A DNA stretch of 53,457 bases from Massilia glaciei. GTDB taxonomy: Bacteria > Pseudomonadota > Gammaproteobacteria > Burkholderiales > Burkholderiaceae_D. Positions 33,915-42,037 of this stretch are shown here, one piece after another; position 1 is the first letter of the stretch, and each line of letters begins with the position of its first letter. A program made the translations under genes and the position numbers. The notes beneath the pieces were generated by a model, which worked only from the letters and a program-made list of their open reading frames with translations, had not been told where the DNA came from and made no database searches. The DNA is taken from contig NZ_PXWF02000225.1 of the NCBI RefSeq assembly GCF_003011895.2, positions 1 to 53,457 of the forward strand, in the 5' to 3' direction.

Positions 33915-35210
33915 TCAGACGATGCCGCTGCTGCTGGCGCCGGCCTTGGCCGGACGCAGTTCCGCTTGTTTGGCGCGATAGCCGCTGGCGCGGTAGCAGC
34001 CGACCGGATCGGCCGGCGCGCCCGAACGCAGGCGCGCCATCGCCAAAATCGGGCTCACATCGGTGCGGAAGGCGTGCTTGAGCGCCTGCGCCGACTGCAG
34101 CACGTCGTTGTCCTGCTGGTACTGCGCCAGCGCGGCGCGGTCCACCAGCGCCGACTGCACAAAGGCGCGCTGCACCTCGACCGCGCTGTTCATCAGGCTC
34201 TCGATCGGATCGGTCACGTTGTGCGACTGGTCGAGCATATACGAGGGCTTGAAGGCTTCGCCGTCGCGCGCGCTGGCGTCGGCGAGCTCGTTAAAGATCA
34301 GGAACAGCTGGAACGGGTTGATGCTGCCCGAGTCCAGGTCGTCGTCGCCATATTTGCTGTCGTTGAAATGGAAGCCGCCCAGTTTGCCAAATTGCGCCAG
34401 GCGCGCGACGATCATCTCGATGTTGGTGTTGGGCGCGTGGTGGCCAAGGTCGACCAGGCACTTGGCCTTTGGACCGAGCTCGGTGGCGCAAGCGAAGCTG
34501 GTGCCCCAGTCAGCGATGGTGGTTGCGTAGAACGCCGGCTCGAACAGCTTGTGCTCGATGTACACCTGCCAGTCGTCGGGCAGCGCCGCGTACACGCCGC
34601 GCATGCTGTCGAGGTAGCGCTCGAGCGCGCCGCGCAGGTTTTGCTGCCCCGGGAAGTTGGCGCCGTCGCCGACCCACACGGTCAGGCCCTTGGAGCCGAG
34701 CGCGCGGCCCAGCTCAATGCATTCGACATTGTGCTGCACGGCCTGGGCACGCGATTCGGCCGACAGCGCCGTCAGGCTGCCGTATTTGTAGGTGTGGGCC
34801 TGCCCAAGCTGGTCCTGGAAGGTGTTCGAATTGACGCTGTCGAAGCCCAGCTTGTAGCGGTCCGCATATTCGCGCAGCGCGGCCACATCGGTCGGCTTAT
34901 CCCACGGAAAATGCAGCGACACGAGCGGCGTGGCGCGCGTCAACTGGTTGATCACGGCGCAGTCGTCGATCTTTTCAAACACGTTGCGCGGCTCGCCCGG
35001 GCCCGGAAAACGCGCGAAGCGCGTGCCGCCGGTGCCCACGCCCCAGCTCGGCAGCGCGACCGCGAAGGTCTGCGCCAGCGCCGTCAGTTGCTCAATGTCC
35101 TTGCCGCGGCGCGCCAGCATGCCGCCCAAGGCGGCATAGTCGGCCTCCAGATTGGCCATTGCCTTGGCGTTATGTTGTTCTACGATGCCGCTGTCGATGA
35201 CTGTGTTCAT
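33915..35210 (-). CDS. rhaI: L-rhamnose isomerase (RhaI type)
   Basis: 431 residues; converts L-rhamnose to L-rhamnulose in the cytoplasm. It is a TIM-barrel, metal-dependent isomerase of the Pseudomonas stutzeri-like branch rather than E. coli RhaA. Metal-site segments are visible as VDLGHHAPNTNIEMI and GGFHFNDSKYGDDDLDSGS. The gene lies 62 bp after the aldolase/dehydrogenase and 10 bp before GH28. Length and start are typical. Confidence 0.93.
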   Translation of the reverse strand: MNTVIDSGIVEQHNAKAMANLEADYAALGGMLARRGKDIEQLTALAQTFAVALPSWGVGTGGTRFARFPGPGEPRNVFEKIDDCAVINQLTRATPLVSLHFPWDKPTDVAALREYADRYKLGFDSVNSNTFQDQLGQAHTYKYGSLTALSAESRAQAVQHNVECIELGRALGSKGLTVWVGDGANFPGQQNLRGALERYLDSMRGVYAALPDDWQVYIEHKLFEPAFYATTIADWGTSFACATELGPKAKCLVDLGHHAPNTNIEMIVARLAQFGKLGGFHFNDSKYGDDDLDSGSINPFQLFLIFNELADASARDGEAFKPSYMLDQSHNVTDPIESLMNSAVEVQRAFVQSALVDRAALAQYQQDNDVLQSAQALKHAFRTDVSPILAMARLRSGAPADPVGCYRASGYRAKQAELRPAKAGASSSGIV

Positions 35211-35272
35211 TTATCTTTGTCTCCAAAAAGTTGGCGGCCGCCGTGGCGCGCCGCCTCTTGTTCTTATTTTTG

Positions 35273-37387
35273 TTAGCGGGTGAACGCGGCGGCGTTGCCC
35301 GCGTCGACATTGAGGATGTTACCAGTGCTCTTGCCCGCCTTGCTGCTCGACAGGAAATAAACGGCCTCGGCGATGTCCTCGGGCAGCACGCTCAGCTTGA
35401 GCATGCTGCGCTTGCGGTAGAACTCCTCGACATCGTCGGACTCGATCTTGTTCGATGCGGCGCGCTCCTCCTTCCACTTGCCGTCCCAGATGCGCGAGCC
35501 GCGGATCACCGCGTCCGGATTGACGACGTTGACGCGGATGCCGTGCGGGGCGCCCTCGAGCGCGATGCAGCGGGCCAGGTGGATCTCGGCCGCCTTGGCG
35601 GTGCAGTAGGCCGCGGCGCCGGCCGACGCCACCAGGCCGTTTTTGCTGGCCACAAACACCATGCTGCCGCCGAGCTTTTGCTGCTTCATGACGCGGAAGG
35701 CGCTGCGCCCAACCAGGAAGTAACCCGTGACCAGGATGTCCTGGTTGCGCTGCCAGATCGCCAGCGTGGTTTCCTCGAGCGGCGCCGAGGAGGCGATGCC
35801 GGCGTTCGAGACCAGCAGGTCGACGCCTCCGAAGCACAGCGCGGTCTCGTTCAGGATGGCCTCGACGTCCTGCTCGTTCGTGATGTTGGCGCGGAACGCC
35901 TTGACGCTGTCCTTGCCGGCCACCTTGACGAGTGACTGGCAGGCCTGCTCGAGCGCCTCGCTGTCGATATCGGTGAGCATCACGCAGGCGCCCTCCTGGA
36001 TCAACTGGCGCGCCACGGCCTGGCCGATGCCCCCCGCCCCGCCCGTCACGAGCGCGATGCGGCCCGCCAGGCTTTTTGGCTTCGGCATGCGTTGCAGCTT
36101 GGCCTCCTCGAGCAGCCAGTATTCGATGTCGAAGGCCTCTTGTTCGGGCAGGCCGACATAGGTGTCGACGCCGTTGGCGCCGCGCATCACATTGATCGCA
36201 TTGACGTAGAACTCGCCGGCGATGCGCGCCGTGGCCTTGTCCTTGGCGAACGAGAGCATGCCCACGCCGGGGATCAGGTAGATGATGGGGTTGGCGTCGC
36301 GCACCGCCGGGCTGTTGTCGCGCTTGCAGCGGGTGTGGTACGCGACATAATCGGCGCGGTATTGTTCCAGCGCCACGTCGAGGCCGGCCACCATGCCGTC
36401 GAAATCGGGGGCGGTCGGATCGAAATCGATCACGAATGGACGGATTTTGGTGCGCAGGAAATGGTCGGGGCAGGACGTGCCGAGCGCGGCCAGCGCGTCG
36501 AGGTCCTCGCTGCAGACGAATTCCAACACCGCCGCGCTGTCGTCAAAATGGCCGAGCTTGTATTCGTCCTGACTGATCTTCCCGCGCAGCAAAGGCATCA
36601 GGCGTGCGGCCAGCGCGCTGCGCTCGGTGGCCGGCAATTCGGCGATCCTGGCGCCGCCGAACGCCGGCTGCTTGCTGTTTTGCCCGAGCCAGTCGCCGGC
36701 GCGCTTGATGATCGCCAACGTCGTCTCGTAGCAGGACTTGGCGCAATCGCCCCAGGTGAACAGGCCGTGGCCCTCGAGGATGATGCCTTTCAATCCGGGC
36801 TGCGCCTTCGACAGCGCCTCGAGCTTGAGGCCGAGGTCGTAACCGGGGCGCTGCCACGGCAGCCAGCCCAGTTCGCCACCGAAAATGGTGGCTGTCAGCG
36901 ACTCGCTGTTCTTGCAGGCGGCGATCGCGATCACCGAGTCCGGGTGCATGTGGTCGACATGCTTGCGCGCGATGTAGGCGTGCAGCGGGGTGTCGATGCT
37001 GGCCGCGCGCGGGTTGAGGTTGAAGGTGCAATGCGGCAGGTAGGCCACCATCTCGTCCTCGTCCTCGAGCGCGAGGCCGCGGTAGCGCTGCTTGAGCGCG
37101 TGCAGCTTGTCCATGTAAAGGGTCGAGAAACCGTCGAGCTTAATGCTGCCAAGGTCGCCGCCCGAGCCTTTGACCCACAGCACCTCGACCGGCAGGCCGG
37201 TGAGGGTGTCGTCCATCTCGATCTTGGCCGAGGTGTTGCCGCCGCCGAAGTTTGTGATGCGCAGGTCCGAGCCGAGCAGGTTGGAGCGGTACAGCAGCAA
37301 CTCCGGCTCGCTCAGGGTCGCGGCGTGCGCCTCGTCCCACAGGGATGCGATCGGTTGTTGCTCGGTGTTGTGGTGCATTGCGGTCAT
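35273..37387 (-). CDS. Bifunctional rhamnulose-1-phosphate aldolase / short-chain dehydrogenase
   Basis: 704 residues, a fusion. Residues 1-400 form a class II aldolase/adducin domain (GGGNTSAKIEMDDT, HVDHMHPDSVIAIAAC, ILEGHGLFTWGD) that would cleave rhamnulose-1-phosphate into dihydroxyacetone phosphate and lactaldehyde. Residues 435-704 form a short-chain dehydrogenase (VTGGAGGIGQAVA, with the YCTAK active-site pair) thought to oxidise lactaldehyde. This is the RhaE/YuxG arrangement known from rhamnose pathways. The ATG at 37387 is preceded by GGAGAC. It is the first gene of the rhamnose operon. No rhamnulokinase is in the window, so its phosphorylated substrate must be made by a gene elsewhere. 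Confidence 0.9.
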   Translation of the reverse strand: MTAMHHNTEQQPIASLWDEAHAATLSEPELLLYRSNLLGSDLRITNFGGGNTSAKIEMDDTLTGLPVEVLWVKGSGGDLGSIKLDGFSTLYMDKLHALKQRYRGLALEDEDEMVAYLPHCTFNLNPRAASIDTPLHAYIARKHVDHMHPDSVIAIAACKNSESLTATIFGGELGWLPWQRPGYDLGLKLEALSKAQPGLKGIILEGHGLFTWGDCAKSCYETTLAIIKRAGDWLGQNSKQPAFGGARIAELPATERSALAARLMPLLRGKISQDEYKLGHFDDSAAVLEFVCSEDLDALAALGTSCPDHFLRTKIRPFVIDFDPTAPDFDGMVAGLDVALEQYRADYVAYHTRCKRDNSPAVRDANPIIYLIPGVGMLSFAKDKATARIAGEFYVNAINVMRGANGVDTYVGLPEQEAFDIEYWLLEEAKLQRMPKPKSLAGRIALVTGGAGGIGQAVARQLIQEGACVMLTDIDSEALEQACQSLVKVAGKDSVKAFRANITNEQDVEAILNETALCFGGVDLLVSNAGIASSAPLEETTLAIWQRNQDILVTGYFLVGRSAFRVMKQQKLGGSMVFVASKNGLVASAGAAAYCTAKAAEIHLARCIALEGAPHGIRVNVVNPDAVIRGSRIWDGKWKEERAASNKIESDDVEEFYRKRSMLKLSVLPEDIAEAVYFLSSSKAGKSTGNILNVDAGNAAAFTR

Positions 37388-37502
37388 TCGGGTCTCCGTC
37401 TGTGAATGGAATATTGCTAAGCCGCTCTGTTGACCAAGGCACGAAAGGGATCAGGGCGGCGATGTCGTTCAGTAGAAGACACGGCGCCGTTTCAGTCAAC
37501 GA

Positions 37503-37557
37503 TCAATCAATCAGTTGAGTGATCGAAGCGGAAATAATCAGTATGTTGATTGCTTCC
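37503..37557. promoter_or_regulatory. Two abutting copies of the shared RG-I operator
   Basis: The copy at 37530-37557 is a full match (GGAA-AT-AATCA-GTATGT-TGATT-GC-TTCC). The copy at 37503-37530 has the core AATCA-GTTGAG-TGATC with weak outer arms. Their centres are 27 bp apart. They lie in the divergent region between the rhamnose operon and the TauE/SafE gene, so both may be controlled. Confidence 0.75.
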
Positions 37558-37706
37558 GAAGGCCGCCTCGAGCACGGCACTGTCGCCAGAATTCTGGCCG
37601 TCCATGCAAAGCGGCCATCATGCCCGACGATCGTTTTCCGCTACACTGGGCGATTCAGGAAAGCAAAGTTCCAACCGAAAGCAGGCCGGACATAAAAAAG
37701 CGAAGC

Positions 37707-38465
37707 ATGATTATTGTCGATCCGGTGTTCTACGCGGTGGCCATCCCGGCGGTGCTGTTGTCGGGCATTTCAAAGGGCGGATTCGGGAGCGCCCTTGGCG
37801 GCATCGGCGTGCCGCTCATGGCGCTGGCGATCTCGCCGCTGCAAGCTGCCGCGATCCTGCTGCCGGTGCTGTGCTTCATGGATTTGGTGGGCCTGCGCGT
37901 GTATTACAAAAAATGGGACAGCGCCAATTTGCGGATCATGCTGCCCGGCGCGCTGCTGGGCATCGCGCTCGGCACGGTCACCTTCGGCATGCTCAGCGAA
38001 AACGCGGTCCGCATCCTGATCGGCACCATCGCCGTCGCATTCACGCTCAACACCTGGTTCGGCTTTGGCGCCCGGCAAAGTCCGGCCGGCCGCTCGCTCG
38101 CCAAGGGGACGTTCTGGTCGGCCGTGTCGGGCCTGACGAGCTTTCTCGCGCACGCGGGCGGGCCGCCGGCCATGGTCTACATGCTGCCGCAACGTCTCGA
38201 CAAAACCACCTATGTGGCCACGATCAGCCTGTTCTTCACGGCCGTCAACGCCGTCAAACTGGTCCCGTACGCGTGGCTCGGCCAATTGTCGCTCGCCAAC
38301 CTGAGCACCTCGCTGATGCTGGCGCCGCTGGTGCCGCTTGGCGTCTGGCTCGGTCTGTGGCTGCAGAACCGCATCAACCTCACATGGTTCTACCGGATCG
38401 CGCAAACGTGCCTGCTGGCGACCGGACTGCAACTGGTCTACCAAGGGTTGGGCATGATCGTCTGA
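37707..38465 (+). CDS. TauE/SafE-family membrane transporter
   Basis: 252 residues. Several hydrophobic helices (AIPAVLLSGISKGGFGSALGG, LQAAAILLPVLCFMDLVGL and others) give seven or eight membrane spans. The family exports sulfite, sulfonates or organic anions. I chose the ATG at 37707, where the first helix begins; an in-frame ATG at 37620 would add a hydrophilic leader. It diverges from the rhamnose operon across two copies of the shared dyad, suggesting co-regulation, perhaps to export an acid end product. The substrate is unknown. Confidence 0.85.
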   Translation: MIIVDPVFYAVAIPAVLLSGISKGGFGSALGGIGVPLMALAISPLQAAAILLPVLCFMDLVGLRVYYKKWDSANLRIMLPGALLGIALGTVTFGMLSENAVRILIGTIAVAFTLNTWFGFGARQSPAGRSLAKGTFWSAVSGLTSFLAHAGGPPAMVYMLPQRLDKTTYVATISLFFTAVNAVKLVPYAWLGQLSLANLSTSLMLAPLVPLGVWLGLWLQNRINLTWFYRIAQTCLLATGLQLVYQGLGMIV

Positions 38466-38553
38466 GGCACCTGACCTCCGGTACGAACGGACTGGACGGC
38501 GGCACTGCAATACTCGAAGAGCAGTTTGTGAACGAGGTGAAAAGGTGCGCAAG

Positions 38554-38578
38554 CAAAAGTCGCACCACTGGTGCGACT
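38554..38578 (-). terminator. Rho-independent terminator of mazEF
   Basis: A perfect 9-bp stem, AGTCGCACC/GGTGCGACT with a 3-base loop, is followed on the minus strand by TTTTG. It lies about 33 bp past the mazF stop. On the plus strand it could also end the TauE/SafE transcript, though without a T-run. Confidence 0.8.
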
Positions 38579-38610
38579 AATTCTGGAGCCAAAAGACCGG
38601 AAAACGCGGG

Positions 38611-38931
38611 CTATCTCGTAAAGACTTCTTGCAATGTTTGCAGGGTCAAATCCAGTGAAATTTTGTTCAAAGCGCCGAGCTTCGAAATTAGTCTCACCTT
38701 GTCAATTGCGCGCATCTGGTCAAGCAAAATCAGACCCTTCTTCCCACCATGGATCACCGGTATACGAAACGGCGCAGCGCGACTGCCGGTCGTCATTGGC
38801 GCGATGATCGCTGTACGCAAAAAATCGTGAATTTCAGGTGGCGAAATGATCACGCAGGGACGCGCTTTCTTTATCTCGCTGCCAACTGTCGGATCGAGAT
38901 TGACAAGCCAAATATCGCCGCGGACTACCAC
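38611..38931 (-). CDS. mazF: MazF/PemK-type toxin endoribonuclease
   Basis: 106 residues. It contains RGDIWLVNLDPTVGSEIKKARP and VIISPPEIHDFL, the conserved start of PemK/MazF mRNA interferases, and LLDQMRAIDKVRL near the end. It would cut mRNA when the antitoxin is lost. It begins with GTG inside the antitoxin's last codons (GTGGTAG overlap), the usual coupling of such pairs. It is followed by a clear terminator. The length is normal. Confidence 0.92.
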   Translation of the reverse strand: MVVRGDIWLVNLDPTVGSEIKKARPCVIISPPEIHDFLRTAIIAPMTTGSRAAPFRIPVIHGGKKGLILLDQMRAIDKVRLISKLGALNKISLDLTLQTLQEVFTR

Positions 38932-39173
38932 TGGAGTTCCGCATCGTCAACGTTGCTAAAATCAGGCATGACGAGCGCGTCGTCTCCATGCTTAGCGAGT
39001 TCTTCGCTTGCCTCCGCCCAACCGCTACGCACAGGTTTGGACGGCGCACGCACGATGAGCGCGCCGTCTTGGATGCTAACTTCGGCCTCAGTGTCCAGTC
39101 CAAGCTGCTGAAGCATGGAAGTGGGGATAATCATTCCTTTCGAATTGCCAATACGGCGGATTGCAATACGCAT
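38925..39173 (-). CDS. mazE: MazE-type antitoxin (AbrB swapped-hairpin fold)
   Basis: 82 residues. The N-terminal half is the MazE/AbrB DNA-binding fold (RIAIRRIGNSKGMIIPTSML), and the C-terminal acidic tail (DDALVMPDFSNVDDAELQW) would bind the toxin. The ATG at 39173 has GGAGG just upstream, and a palindrome and AT-rich promoter lie immediately before it. It probably represses its own operon. Confidence 0.92.
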   Translation of the reverse strand: MRIAIRRIGNSKGMIIPTSMLQQLGLDTEAEVSIQDGALIVRAPSKPVRSGWAEASEELAKHGDDALVMPDFSNVDDAELQW

Positions 39174-39189
39174 TGTGTACCTCCATCTA

Positions 39190-39233
39190 CGGCGTACGCC
39201 GCGCAATCAAAAACAATGTTATAACACGTTTTT
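39190..39233 (-). promoter_or_regulatory. mazEF promoter/operator region
   Basis: A perfect 12-bp palindrome, CGGCGTACGCCG (39190-39201), lies 17 bp before the mazE start. Next to it a near-palindromic AT-rich block is centred on GTTATAAC (39218-39225) and flanked by AAAAAC and GTTTTT. TATAAC could serve as the -10 box on the minus strand. Autoregulation by MazE is typical; the exact site is inferred. Confidence 0.5.
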
Positions 39234-39267
39234 GAATGCCGGATATTTGCGCGAACGAACGAAACGC

Positions 39268-40101
39268 CTAGCCCCCAAAGGCATAGGAAGCCATTGGCAC
39301 CTTCATAACGTGGTCGACAAAGACGGCCGTTCCCTTGTCGGCGCCGGCAGCGCCCGCGACCACCATGAGCGGAATGAGATGGTCTTCGCGCGGGTGCGCC
39401 AGCCGCGCGCCGGGGGCGGACTCCCACTCGGCCAGCATCCGGTCCCGCACGGCGCCGTCGGACTGTTCGATCGCGCTATCAAGATAGTTCCCGAACGCCT
39501 CGGCGACCGGCGTCGATTCATCGCGGCCGAACCCGCGCATATTGTGGTACGTGAGCCCGCTGCCGATGATCAGCACGCCTTCGTCGCGCAGCGGCTGCAG
39601 TGCCTGGCCGACGCGAATGTGCTCCCGCGGGTCGTAACTCGACTTCATCGACAACAACACGACCGGCACGTCGGCATCGGGATACATGAGTCCCAAGGGG
39701 ACAAACGTGCCGTGGTCAAAGCCGCGCCGGGCGTCCTCGCCCGTCTCGATGCCCGCCCCCTCCAGCAGCGCGCGCACGCGCTGCGCCAGCTGTGGCGAGC
39801 CAGGCGCCGGATATTGGATGCGGTAGGTGTGCGAGGGAAATCCCGAATAATCGTACTCCATCGGCGGACGCTCCGCCGTGGAGACGGTGAACACATCGGA
39901 CTCCCAATGTCCCGTGATGACCAGCACCGCCTTCGGCCGCGCGGGCAAGCGCGCGGGAAGCGCCTTGAACTCGCGTTCGGTCGTTGCATATTGCTGCTTC
40001 ATGTCGTCGACATACGGCCATGGGCCGCCGCCGTGGGACAGGAAAAAAACCGGCATCCTGCCTGCGCTGTCTTGGGTGCTAAGGGTGGTGTGGCTAGTCA
40101 T
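39268..40101 (-). CDS. ygiD: DODA-type extradiol ring-cleavage dioxygenase
   Basis: 277 residues of the class III extradiol dioxygenase family (LigB-like, 4,5-DOPA dioxygenase type). Metal-ligand histidines appear in FLSHGGG (H23) and TGHWES (H65); the conserved FDHGTFVPLGLMYP and HPREDHLIPLMV segments follow. E. coli YgiD is the nearest named relative. The physiological substrate is unknown. It stands alone, 114 bp downstream of an interrupted LysR gene on the same strand that may once have regulated it. Confidence 0.9.
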   Translation of the reverse strand: MTSHTTLSTQDSAGRMPVFFLSHGGGPWPYVDDMKQQYATTEREFKALPARLPARPKAVLVITGHWESDVFTVSTAERPPMEYDYSGFPSHTYRIQYPAPGSPQLAQRVRALLEGAGIETGEDARRGFDHGTFVPLGLMYPDADVPVVLLSMKSSYDPREHIRVGQALQPLRDEGVLIIGSGLTYHNMRGFGRDESTPVAEAFGNYLDSAIEQSDGAVRDRMLAEWESAPGARLAHPREDHLIPLMVVAGAAGADKGTAVFVDHVMKVPMASYAFGG

Positions 40102-40215
40102 GATCGGCCTCGCTCCTGGAATGATAAATCAACGTCACTTACCCACTATAAAGGCGCGCCGCGCAAACCACTAGACGGTTGAATATGCAATCACTATCCA
40201 TCACGATGCACAATC

Positions 40216-41094
40216 CTAGCGAGCGTTCACCAGGTCCAGGGCGATCCGGATGAAGGACTGTACTTTTGGCGAGGCATACTTTTTTCCAGGATAGACAAAA
40301 TGGAAGTCGCCGACGGTTTTCGTCGTCCATTTCGGCAGGACGGAAACCAGTGTGCCGGTGGCCGCCGGGTCGGCGCCCAGAAAGTCGGGCAGCCATCCGA
40401 TGCCCTCGCCGAGCAGCAGCATCGCACGGATGGTTTCAAAATCGTCGGTCACAACCCGGCTCGCGACCGGAATCTGTTCCTCGGTCTTGCCATCGGTCAT
40501 GGTCATCGTCTTCAACACCGACAGTCCAAGCAGGCGATGCTTGGCCAAGTCACGCGGATGGCGCACCGCACCCGCGTCCTTAAGATACGACGGCGAGGCC
40601 CACAAATTGGTCTTGAGCGCGAAGAACCGCTTGGCGATCAGGGTGGAATCCTTGAGCCTGCCTGCCCGGATAGCCAGGTCGATGCCTTCGCCGACCAGAT
40701 CCGTGACACTGTTCGAGAGCAGCAATTCGACGCTGGTGCCCGGGTATTGCTGGAGATAGGCACGGGTGATCTTTGGCAGCTAAGTGTGCCCCAGGTCGAC
40801 CGGCGCCGTTACACGAAGCAAACCTGAGGGACTGTCTCTGGCCGACAGCAGCGCGGACTCGCCCAGTTCGATCTCACGGACCGCATTGGCGCAGTGGCGG
40901 AAGTACTGCTCGCCGGCCTCGGTCACATACAGCTTGCGCGTGGTGCGCTGGATCAGGATCACGCCGAGTCGCTTTTCGAGTGCGGCCACTTTCGCGCTGA
41001 CCGTCGTCTTCGGCATACCCAACAATCTCGCCGCGCCAGAAAAACTGCCCGCCTCCACCACTTTCACATAGACAGCAATCGCATCGAGGTCCAT
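40216..41094 (-). pseudogene. LysR-family regulator interrupted by an amber codon
   Basis: One continuous 292-codon frame carries a TAG at 40780-40782, between VDLGHT and LPKITRAYL. The N-terminal part (about 104 residues) is a complete winged helix-turn-helix (GSFSGAARLLGMPKTTVSAKV). The rest is the substrate-binding domain (TDLVGEGIDLAIRAGRL, EGIGWLPDFLG). No other lesion is visible, so this is a recent nonsense mutation or a sequence error. Translation would give only the DNA-binding part. Intact relatives are short LysR regulators of the kind that accompany oxidoreductase genes. Confidence 0.88.
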
Positions 41095-41199
41095 CGCATT
41101 ATCCCGTATCTGGCACAGTAATTTCCAACTTTACCATCCAGCCCACACGATTGGGCGACCGAAGCGGTCAATGCCTTGGCCTTGCGTTGGCGAGCGCGT

Positions 41200-41790
41200 T
41201 CAAGCCTGCAGCCGCATCCCGGCATCGGCTTGCAGCGCGCGCTTGACATGCTCGAGATGCTCCGCGGCCAGCGGCGCGCCCCGGCGCGAGTCCTGCAAGG
41301 CCATGTGCCAGTGGCCGACCACGGCCATCAGCTCGGCCGCGTCCGCGGCGCGCCCGACGCGTTCGATCACGCCGGCGCCGAGCAGCCCGAGGTGGGTCTG
41401 TGCGGTCGTGGTCATGAACTCCTTGACCTGGCCGATCACGCGCGCATCCTGCGTCAGGCCATGGCCGGCACGCACCTGCGCAGCCGGCTTGGCTTGCTGC
41501 GGCGGCGCCTTCGGAACGAGTTGCAAGGCGGCCACCATCGCGCCTTGCGGCGTCAAGGGTGCGACCAGCGCCAGTTTCAACAGCGCACCGAGCATTTCGT
41601 CCAACTGCTGGCGCATCGGCGCTCCGCCATTCAACGCCGCGAGCGTGGCGACATCTTTTTTCCCATCGATGTGAATCAACACGCTGCGCTCGCGCAGGGA
41701 CAACTGGTGGTGCCGTCCGCTCACTTCGGCACGCCCTTTTTCGGTTTTGACAAATACCATGCCGTCACTGCGGGTTGCCGGTTTTTGCAT
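41200..41790 (-). CDS. Hypothetical cytoplasmic protein
   Basis: 196 residues, not recognised as a named family. The N-terminus contains GRHHQLSLRERSVLIHIDGKK, which looks like a small winged-helix or response-type module. A Gln/Pro/Ala linker follows near residue 90-105, and then a helical domain with VIGQVKEFMTTTAQTHLG and a C-terminal HLEHVKRALQADAG. GGAGTG precedes the ATG at 41790. It diverges from the EAL-GGDEF gene across a 247-bp gap and might belong to the same signalling module; that is only positional. Confidence 0.6.
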   Translation of the reverse strand: MQKPATRSDGMVFVKTEKGRAEVSGRHHQLSLRERSVLIHIDGKKDVATLAALNGGAPMRQQLDEMLGALLKLALVAPLTPQGAMVAALQLVPKAPPQQAKPAAQVRAGHGLTQDARVIGQVKEFMTTTAQTHLGLLGAGVIERVGRAADAAELMAVVGHWHMALQDSRRGAPLAAEHLEHVKRALQADAGMRLQA

Positions 41791-42037
41791 CGCACACTCC
41801 ATTCGATTCGATGATGTGCAACTTAAACGATTGTTGTGACGCCAGCATGTCGCGGCACGTTTTGTCCGCATTTCGCCATGCTCCAAGACAAGTTTTCAAA
41901 CATTCATCATCGCGTCACAATGTTCCATTAAGCTCAAGGCTTCGCCGACGGGGGCTCCCGCCAAACCTGTGCGCGCTTGGGTCTGCTTGTTTTGGTTTCA
42001 TCAGGGATTCACCATCGGCAACCGCCAAAGGGCATTC

